This document shows, one piece after another, positions 44,857 through 50,481 of a stretch of DNA of 50,481 nucleotides. The position numbers were made by a program, and so were the translations under genes. The stretch's first letter is position 1. Each line of letters starts with the position of its first letter. Source of the stretch: Anaerolineales bacterium (GTDB lineage: Bacteria; Chloroflexota; Anaerolineae; Anaerolineales; E44-bin32); the NCBI GenBank assembly GCA_016927115.1, contig JAFGNH010000059.1, positions 1-50,481 of the forward strand, given 5' to 3'. The notes under the pieces are model-generated. The model had not been told where the DNA came from, made no database searches, and saw only the letters and a list, made by a program, of their open reading frames with translations.

Positions 44857-45444
44857 ATGCGAACAACCAGAATCCAACAACAAACCAGCGAGACCGATAT
44901 CCTGGCAGAACTGAACCTTGACGGCAGCGGGAAGACCGAGATCTCGACTGGCATCGGCTTCCTCGACCACATGCTCCACCATCTTGCCTTCCACGGAATG
45001 CTGGATCTGACACTGAAAGCCACAGGTGATCTAGATGTGGATGCACATCACACCATCGAGGACTGTGCACTCGTTCTTGGAGAAGCTTTCAACAAAGCGC
45101 TGAAAGATCGTGCCGGGATCGTACGAGTTGGGTCCGCCTTTGTGCCCATGGATGAAGCTCTGGCAGAGGTAGTACTCGACTTCTCCGGCCGGCCGTACTG
45201 TGTGATGGATGCAGAGTTCAACGCACCGATGCTTGGAGCCTTTCCCACGGACATGATCGAACATTTCTTCCAGTCTCTTGCTGCAACAGCCCGTCTGACC
45301 ATCCATGCCCGCGTACTCTACGGAAGGAACGACCACCACAAAGCCGAAGCTCTCTTTAAAGCTCTCGGCAGGGCGATACGCCAGGCAGTGGAACTGGATA
45401 AACGCCGTGGACAGGCAATCCCGAGCACCAAGGGGGTCCTGTGA
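44857..45444 (+). CDS. hisB: Imidazoleglycerol-phosphate dehydratase
   Basis: A 195-residue monofunctional dehydratase (IGP to imidazole-acetol phosphate). The metal-binding repeats are intact: GFLDHMLHHLAFHG, VDAHHTIEDCALVLG and NDHHKAEALFKALGRAI. It lacks the N-terminal HAD phosphatase domain of the enteric HisB, so histidinol-phosphate phosphatase must be a separate gene that is not in this window. Its stop overlaps the GTG of hisH by four bases. Confidence 0.97.
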   Translation: MRTTRIQQQTSETDILAELNLDGSGKTEISTGIGFLDHMLHHLAFHGMLDLTLKATGDLDVDAHHTIEDCALVLGEAFNKALKDRAGIVRVGSAFVPMDEALAEVVLDFSGRPYCVMDAEFNAPMLGAFPTDMIEHFFQSLAATARLTIHARVLYGRNDHHKAEALFKALGRAIRQAVELDKRRGQAIPSTKGVL

Positions 45445-46040
45445 TCGCACTGGTTGATTACGGGATCGGCAATCTGCGTTCGGTCGCCAATGCACTGCGT
45501 TATGTCGGTGCCGAAGTAGAGGTAACCTCAGATCCGGCTGTGCTGTCAAATGCGGAGAAAATTGTTCTCCCTGGCGTCGGTGCTTTTGGAGATGGTATGG
45601 CCTTTCTGGCCGAGTACGGCCTGGTGCAGCCGCTGAAAGAGCTGGTATCCAACGGAAAATTTTTGCTGGGCATCTGCCTGGGCATGCAGCTGCTTTTTGA
45701 AAAGGGTGAGGAACACGGCGCAACCGCCGGCCTGGGTTTGCTGCCTGGCCGGGTGCGTGCATTCCCTCCTGGAGACCTTAAAATTCCCCAGATCGGGTGG
45801 AATGAAATACTACCGAATGGCGAGTCAACACTGCTGTCCGGTCTGCCGCAGCCTGCGTACGCTTATTTCAACCATGGATACTACTGCGATGCCCTGCCGG
45901 AAGACACCGCTGCCTCGTGTGAGTACGGGGTGCGCTTCTGTGCTGTTGCAGAACGGAACAACCTGATGGGTGTACAGTTCCATCCGGAAAAAAGCCAGCA
46001 GGCAGGGCTGCAGCTGCTGCAGAATTTTGTGAGGTTATAA
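45441..46040 (+). CDS. hisH: Imidazole glycerol phosphate synthase, glutaminase subunit
   Basis: A 199-residue class I glutamine amidotransferase that supplies ammonia to HisF. The catalytic triad is visible: Cys79 in GICLGMQLLF, and His181 and Glu183 in VQFHPEKS. The start is GTG, overlapping the hisB stop (GTGA). It ends two bases before hisA. Together with HisF it makes imidazole glycerol phosphate and AICAR; AICAR is the substrate of PurH, which is encoded further downstream. Confidence 0.96.
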   Translation: MIALVDYGIGNLRSVANALRYVGAEVEVTSDPAVLSNAEKIVLPGVGAFGDGMAFLAEYGLVQPLKELVSNGKFLLGICLGMQLLFEKGEEHGATAGLGLLPGRVRAFPPGDLKIPQIGWNEILPNGESTLLSGLPQPAYAYFNHGYYCDALPEDTAASCEYGVRFCAVAERNNLMGVQFHPEKSQQAGLQLLQNFVRL

Positions 46041-46042
46041 CC

Positions 46043-46762
46043 ATGAGTTCTTTTACGGTCTATCCGGCAATTGATCTGCGTGGCGGCAGAGTGGTCCGCC
46101 TGCGCCAGGGTGACCCGAAACAGGAAACCGTCTACTCCGATGATCCTGCGGAGACAGCCCGACAGTTACTAAGAACCGGCGTTGAAATGATCCACGTAAT
46201 CAATCTCGATGGCGCTTTTAATGAAACGCAGGACGCCAACCTGGAAGCCCTGCAGCAGGTGCTGGCCACCGGCGCACTGGTGCAGCTTGGCGGCGGGATT
46301 CGTTCCCTGGAATCGATCCAAACCTGCATGGATCTGGGTGTGGCGAGGGTGATCCTCAGCACCGTGGCAGTTTCCCAGCCGATGCTCGTTGCACAGGCGC
46401 TTAAGAAGTATGGACCCGACCGTATTGTGATCAGCATAGATGTGCGCCGCAACCAGGTGTATACACATGGCTGGAAGGAACAATCACTGTTTGATCCGGT
46501 CTCTCTCGCTTTGGCTTTTAAGAATGCCGGACTGCATACATTGATCACCACCAGCATCGTTCGCGATGGCACAGGTGAAGGATTGAACGTCACCGCAGCG
46601 AAAAAACTGGCCGAGCAAACAGAAATGGATGTGATCGCCGCCGGCGGTGTAGATTCCCTGAAGGACATCCAGGCTGCGAAAGAGGCAGCGCTGCGCGGCG
46701 TGATCATAGGCCGGGCGCTGTATGACGGATCCGTGTCCCTCAAGGAGGCCCTGGCATGTTAG
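46043..46762 (+). CDS. hisA: ProFAR isomerase (phosphoribosylformimino-AICAR-P isomerase)
   Basis: A 239-residue TIM barrel. It starts [18 protein letters not shown] with the catalytic base Asp11, and the second catalytic aspartate lies in [15 protein letters not shown] near residue 131. The phosphate-binding glycines are in GGGIRSLE and AAGGVDSL. It catalyses the Amadori rearrangement of ProFAR to PRFAR. It overlaps hisF by seven bases. No sign suggests the dual HisA/TrpF form (PriA), and trp genes are absent. Confidence 0.96.
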   Translation: MSSFTVYPAIDLRGGRVVRLRQGDPKQETVYSDDPAETARQLLRTGVEMIHVINLDGAFNETQDANLEALQQVLATGALVQLGGGIRSLESIQTCMDLGVARVILSTVAVSQPMLVAQALKKYGPDRIVISIDVRRNQVYTHGWKEQSLFDPVSLALAFKNAGLHTLITTSIVRDGTGEGLNVTAAKKLAEQTEMDVIAAGGVDSLKDIQAAKEAALRGVIIGRALYDGSVSLKEALAC

Positions 46763-47535
46763 CCAGACGAATTATCCCCTGTATGGATATCAAAGATGGA
46801 CGGATTGTCAAAGGTGTTAACTTTGTCAACCTGCGCGACGCCGGAGACCCGGTCACCCAGGCAAAGCTCTACGATGAGATGGGCGCCGACGAGCTGGTGT
46901 TCCTCGATATATCTGCTTCCCCGGAAGGGCACCAGACCACGCTGGAAACAGTGCGAAGCGTGGCTGACAGTGTGTTTCTGCCGCTCACGGTTGGAGGCGG
47001 GATCCGCACGGTAGAGGATATGCGCAATACACTGCTGGCCGGAGCAGACAAGGTCAGTGTGAATACCGCTGCTGTCAAACGCCCGGAACTGATAAAGGAA
47101 GGCGCAATACGCTTTGGTACCCAGTGCATCGTGTTGGCCATTGATGCACGCTCCCGGGGAGATGGGAGTTGGGAAGTGGTTATCAACGGAGGCCGTAAAC
47201 CGGTCGATCTGGATGCCGTTGAATGGGCTGAGTTGGGGGTTGCTCTTGGTGCAGGCGAAATCCTGCTCACCAGCATGGACACTGACGGTACACGGAATGG
47301 ATACGACATTGCGCTCACCCGGACCATCTCGGAACGCGTGGGGGTACCGATCATTGCCAGTGGTGGTGCCGGCACAATAGACCACTTTATCGAAGTGCTC
47401 ACAACCGGAAAGGCAGATGCTGCACTGGCAGCCTCCCTGTTCCATGATGGGGAGCTCACTATCCGAGAACTGAAACAGGCCCTGCTGGACCGCGGTCTGC
47501 CGATCAGGCCGCTGCTGAGCACAACGGATGGTTGA
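46756..47535 (+). CDS. hisF: Imidazole glycerol phosphate synthase, cyclase subunit
   Basis: A 259-residue TIM barrel homologous to His[21 protein letters not shown] carries catalytic Asp11, and [18 protein letters not shown] carries the second aspartate near residue 130. It closes the imidazole ring using ammonia from HisH and releases AICAR. It is the last gene of the tightly packed first block; the following 326 bp hold no gene. The seven-base overlap with hisA supports one transcript. Confidence 0.97.
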   Translation: MLARRIIPCMDIKDGRIVKGVNFVNLRDAGDPVTQAKLYDEMGADELVFLDISASPEGHQTTLETVRSVADSVFLPLTVGGGIRTVEDMRNTLLAGADKVSVNTAAVKRPELIKEGAIRFGTQCIVLAIDARSRGDGSWEVVINGGRKPVDLDAVEWAELGVALGAGEILLTSMDTDGTRNGYDIALTRTISERVGVPIIASGGAGTIDHFIEVLTTGKADAALAASLFHDGELTIRELKQALLDRGLPIRPLLSTTDG

Positions 47536-47861
47536 AACACGGCAGGAATGCAACAGCCTTGCTGCAGCATATCTCGTGACACTTATCTCAAGAGGAAGTA
47601 TGCCCGAAGCAGTACTATTCGACCAAGAAAACACGGTTTGTCGGAATCCGGTCAACCTGTCGGCGCTGGATGGGAACCTGTCACAGACTGCGATTTTCTT
47701 CTTTAGCAAAAACACACAATGATTGCAGATTTTGCTGTTTTTCGAAACGGAGTGAAGAATAAGGGCTTCCGTATTCCATCAGAGAAATATCTGATACTCT
47801 GATCCTGGGGGTAGTGCCCTGGATCTCGTGAAAACATGCATGGTATTGACACGGAGGAAAA
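47536..47861. other. Gap between hisF and purH with a possible internal promoter
   Basis: No credible ORF lies here. TTGCTG (47732-47737), 17 bp, AAGAAT (47755-47760) is a moderate promoter candidate for purH-hisI-hisE. A short imperfect hairpin (GATCC..GGATC, about 47800-47825) lies between it and purH. Confidence 0.35.
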
Positions 47862-49376
47862 ATGCCAAGAGCACTATTATCAGTATGGGATAAGACAGGA
47901 CTGGTGGAACTGGCCAGGCAGCTGGCGGGAGCAGGCTGGGAACTGGTAGCCAGCGGTGGAACCGCAGCCGCGTTGGAAAAAGACGGGCTGGCTGTGATCC
48001 CGGTCCAGGAACTGACCGGTGAACCTGAGCTGCTCGATGGCCGGGTGAAGACCCTCCACCCCGCTGTACATGCCGGACTTCTTGCGCGTGAGCGTAAAGC
48101 AGATCTGGCTCAGCTGGCTGAGAGGAACTGGCTGCCAATCGACCTTGTGGTGGTGAACCTGTATCCATTTGAAGATATTATAAGTAAACCCGGGACCACA
48201 CTCGAGCAGGCGCTTGAAATGATCGATATAGGAGGGGTTGCCCTGCTGCGCGCTGCAGCCAAGAATTTTCCTCGTGTCACTGTTCTCTGCGATCCGGCTG
48301 ATTACCCGGCTGTTCTGGAGCATATGGGAATGCTGGCGTTTCGCCGGCAGATGGCCTGGAAGGCCTTCTCCCGTACTGCGGCATACGATGCCGCCATCGA
48401 AGCCTACCTGATCCAGCGTGAGGGCTACCCTGCACCGCTGCGCTGTGAAGCGTACCCGGTGATAGGCCTGCGCTACGGTGAAAACCCGCACCAGGCAGCC
48501 CACCTGTATGGCCCCACCATCGATTCCACGCCGATGGGTGGTATGCTGCTTCAGGGAAAACCGCTTTCCTACAACAACCTGCTCGACCTCGATGGCGCGT
48601 GGCGGGCGGTTCTGGCTTACACCGATCCTGCTGCTGTGGTCGTAAAACACACCAGCCCATGTGGAGTGGCCGCTTGCGCAGATACTGCAGAAGCCGTACG
48701 TCTGGCTATCCTTTCCGATCCGGTGTCGGCATTTGGCAGCGTGATTGCCTGCAACCGTGAGATTGATGAGGCGTTTCTGGAGGAAGTGGGAGATCTTTTT
48801 GTGGAATGCCTGGCTGCGCCTTCTTTCCACCCGGCCGCGCTGGACAAACTGAAGCACAAGAAAAACCTGCGCGCACTGCAACTACCGCTTAATAATCCGG
48901 CGGCATGGGGTGAGATGCGCACAATCTTTGGCGGCCTGCTGGTTCAGCAAAGCGATTCCGGTGATCCGGCTTCAGCCGAGGGCTGGCAGATCGTTTCAAA
49001 AAGAAAGCCAACAGGAGTCGAAATCGAAACGCTGCACTTCGCGTGGAAGGCCGTGCAGGCTGTCAAGTCGAATGCTGTTGTGCTTGCCAGCTCAAACCCG
49101 GAAAGCAGGTACACTGTTGGTATCGGCGGCGGCCAGCCCAACCGGGTCGACTGTGTGCGTATTGCAGGCGAACGCGCCGGCGAGCGGGCAGCGGGGTCGG
49201 TGATGGCATCCGACGCCTTCTTCCCCTTCCCGGACGGGATCGAAGCTGCACAGGAGCTGGGCGTCACCGCTGTCGTGCAGCCGGGCGGGTCGAAGCGGGA
49301 TGCTCTGGTAATCGAAGCGGCCGATAAAGCCGGCATGGCGATGGTGTTCACCGGCGTGCGCCACTTCCGGCACTAA
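47862..49376 (+). CDS. purH: Bifunctional AICAR formyltransferase / IMP cyclohydrolase
   Basis: A 504-residue enzyme for the last two steps of IMP synthesis. The N-terminal cyclohydrolase domain starts RALLSVWDKTGLVELARQL and includes LLDGRVKTLHPAVHAGLLA. The C-terminal formyltransferase domain includes RYGENPHQAAHLYG and the catalytic Lys262-His263 in KHTSPCGVAA. A good ribosome site (GGAGG) precedes the ATG. Its position among his genes makes metabolic sense, because HisF/HisH release AICAR, which PurH formylates with formyl-tetrahydrofolate. It may have its own promoter in the gap upstream. Confidence 0.97.
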   Translation: MPRALLSVWDKTGLVELARQLAGAGWELVASGGTAAALEKDGLAVIPVQELTGEPELLDGRVKTLHPAVHAGLLARERKADLAQLAERNWLPIDLVVVNLYPFEDIISKPGTTLEQALEMIDIGGVALLRAAAKNFPRVTVLCDPADYPAVLEHMGMLAFRRQMAWKAFSRTAAYDAAIEAYLIQREGYPAPLRCEAYPVIGLRYGENPHQAAHLYGPTIDSTPMGGMLLQGKPLSYNNLLDLDGAWRAVLAYTDPAAVVVKHTSPCGVAACADTAEAVRLAILSDPVSAFGSVIACNREIDEAFLEEVGDLFVECLAAPSFHPAALDKLKHKKNLRALQLPLNNPAAWGEMRTIFGGLLVQQSDSGDPASAEGWQIVSKRKPTGVEIETLHFAWKAVQAVKSNAVVLASSNPESRYTVGIGGGQPNRVDCVRIAGERAGERAAGSVMASDAFFPFPDGIEAAQELGVTAVVQPGGSKRDALVIEAADKAGMAMVFTGVRHFRH

Positions 49377-49413
49377 GCTCGGGGCACACACAGATGAAAG
49401 AAGGACATGAAAC

Positions 49414-49746
49414 ATGGATCTTAGATTCGATCATAATGGGTTGATCACGGTAGTGGTGCAGGACGCCGAAACCGGATTGGTGCTGATGGTCGCCTGGGCG
49501 AACGAAATCGCCATCCAGCAGACTCTGGACACCGGCTTCGCAACCTTCTGGAGCCGCAGCCGCAAGGAACTCTGGCGTAAAGGCTCCACCTCCGGCAACA
49601 CTATGCAGATCACCCAGATACATGTGGACTGCGACGCAGATACCCTTCTGTACCGGGTAAGGCCGGCCGGCCCAGCCTGCCATACCGGAAATACTACCTG
49701 TTTCTACAGAACCCTGGAGGAAGCTCTTGCTGAAGAAACTCTCTGA
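49414..49746 (+). CDS. hisI: Phosphoribosyl-AMP cyclohydrolase
   Basis: A 110-residue single-domain enzyme that opens the adenine ring of PR-AMP (third step). The metal ligands are present: Asp72, Asp74 and Asp76 in HVDCDADTLLYRV, with zinc cysteines Cys73, Cys89 and Cys96 (PACHTG..CFY). It is separate from HisE, unlike in enteric bacteria where the two are fused, but the reading frames overlap by 20 bases, an arrangement one step from a fusion. AAGGA precedes the ATG. Confidence 0.95.
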   Translation: MDLRFDHNGLITVVVQDAETGLVLMVAWANEIAIQQTLDTGFATFWSRSRKELWRKGSTSGNTMQITQIHVDCDADTLLYRVRPAGPACHTGNTTCFYRTLEEALAEETL

Positions 49747-49999
49747 AATAATCGAAGACCGTAAACAGAACCAGCCCGCCGGTTCCTACACAGTGGAACT
49801 ATTGCAGGCCGGTGAAGATAAAGTGCTCAAGAAGGTCGGCGAGGAAGCAATGGAAGTCATCCTGGCCGCCAAGGGACAGGGCAAACAGCGCCTCGTGGAG
49901 GAAACCGCCGACCTGCTCTACCATCTGTTGGTGATGCTGGCTTCCTATGATCTCTCCCTGACGGATGTCGAGGAAGAGCTGCGCAAACGGCACGGATAA
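49727..49999 (+). CDS. hisE: Phosphoribosyl-ATP pyrophosphatase
   Basis: A 90-residue MazG-like helical enzyme that removes pyrophosphate from PR-ATP (second step). The metal-binding glutamates are in KKVGEEAMEVILAAK and LVEETADLLYHLLVML. The start is TTG at 49727-49729, inside the end of hisI, with GGAGG six bases upstream; the 20-base overlap suggests translational coupling. The length is normal for a stand-alone HisE. Confidence 0.93.
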   Translation: MLKKLSEIIEDRKQNQPAGSYTVELLQAGEDKVLKKVGEEAMEVILAAKGQGKQRLVEETADLLYHLLVMLASYDLSLTDVEEELRKRHG

Positions 50000-50000
50000 A

Positions 50001-50447
50001 ATGGCCCATAACACAAAGCTGCTGCCGCTCACTGAAGAACAGCAGCGGTTTATCGAGAACAACGTGCTGATTATCCGTACAATGGTTGAATCCCTTACGG
50101 AAGAAGGGTCTCCAGACAGCACACTCCCCTGGACACATCCGGAGCGGTTGGATGCTGCATACGGAGCCTGGTATGCAGAGCACAACAGGGTGGAAGAAGA
50201 TCCTGCGCCGATGCTGACCGCCTTCGGGGTCGGCTTCGGTGAGTATCTAATTGCTGAATTCAACCTCAAATGGGCTTTTGCAAACGATAAAAAAGGGAAC
50301 GGGCTTGTGCTGACCGGGATGCCGGGAAAACTGCTGCTTTTCCCGGATCGGCTGCTGCAGAAACACTACGATCGGGGCGATCTGTGTTTCTTTTCTACAC
50401 TGGCTGCTCGGTACTCGAAATTACTTGCCAGAATCAACGGCTTGTAA
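50001..50447 (+). CDS. DUF3806-like protein
   Basis: A 148-residue protein starting one base after the hisE stop, so probably in the same transcript. The order of motifs (LDAAYGAWYAEH, then AFGVGFGEYLIAEFNLKW, then LFPDRLLQKHYDRG) resembles the DUF3806 family, which is found in many bacteria without known function. There is no signal peptide or membrane helix. The ribosome site is weak and an in-frame start exists 12 codons upstream inside hisE. No link to histidine or purine synthesis can be read from the sequence. Confidence 0.65.
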   Translation: MAHNTKLLPLTEEQQRFIENNVLIIRTMVESLTEEGSPDSTLPWTHPERLDAAYGAWYAEHNRVEEDPAPMLTAFGVGFGEYLIAEFNLKWAFANDKKGNGLVLTGMPGKLLLFPDRLLQKHYDRGDLCFFSTLAARYSKLLARINGL

Positions 50448-50481
50448 TCTGTTATCTGAGCCGCCGGTGAAATGGGTTCCA

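Noticed and set aside
47528..47722. A 64-codon ORF overlapping the end of hisF
   Set aside because: No family resemblance, low-complexity end, and its start lies inside the hisF stop region without a ribosome site. It looks like chance.

Overview
This window looks like a chromosomal segment of a Chloroflexota bacterium, probably of the Anaerolineae type. That placement is an inference. It rests on the sugar-binding lipoprotein with a Val/Glu-rich linker straight after its lipobox, long Pro/Thr/Ser linkers in secreted proteins, frequent GTG and TTG starts, and the overall gene repertoire. I see no phage, insertion sequence, CRISPR array, rRNA or tRNA.

Layout. 1-0.8 kb: a small membrane protein (DUF6064-like). 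0.9-8.8 kb: a galactoside-uptake operon: a LacI-family repressor behind a clustered operator, a binding lipoprotein, two ABC permeases, a GH42 beta-galactosidase and an uncharacterised GT-B-like protein, closed by a hairpin. No ABC ATPase gene is present. 9.0-14.9 kb: a small membrane protein, a universal stress protein translationally coupled to an ArsB/NhaD-type permease, a HEAT-repeat protein and a large lipoprotein of unknown function. 15-20.5 kb: an M49-like metallopeptidase, a UMF1 transporter, a PlsC acyltransferase, a PilZ protein and an HD-domain protein. 20.8-27.1 kb: a DASS carboxylate transporter, Smr, DUF2804, Nudix, Ddn-like and TauE proteins and an Asp/Glu racemase. 27.2-29.1 kb: an ABC-F ATPase with a complete-looking attenuator leader. 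29.4-33.7 kb: a 1433-residue secreted GH123/DUF4091-like protein. 34.5-40.5 kb: CheW and two chemoreceptors. 41.2-50.4 kb: the histidine operon hisG-D-C-B-H-A-F, then purH, hisI, hisE and a DUF3806-like gene.

The most interesting signals are regulatory and were missed by ORF length. Upstream of the ABC-F gene there is a promoter (TTGACA, 17 bp, TAAGAT), an 18-codon leader peptide with its own ribosome site, a GC-rich terminator with a T tract, and a 7-nt antiterminator complement inside the last codons of the leader peptide. Upstream of hisG there is a 25-codon leader peptide with five clustered histidine codons, followed by an 11-bp hairpin and a plausible antiterminator. Its promoter places the transcript start almost on the leader AUG, so the leader peptide may be translated from a leaderless mRNA. 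A third notable item is the GH123-like protein: its catalytic domain appears interrupted by a carbohydrate-binding-like module, which is itself interrupted by a Pro/Thr/Ser tract of about 190 residues.

The his and pur genes make metabolic sense together. HisH/HisF release AICAR, and PurH consumes it. Histidinol-phosphate phosphatase is not encoded here.
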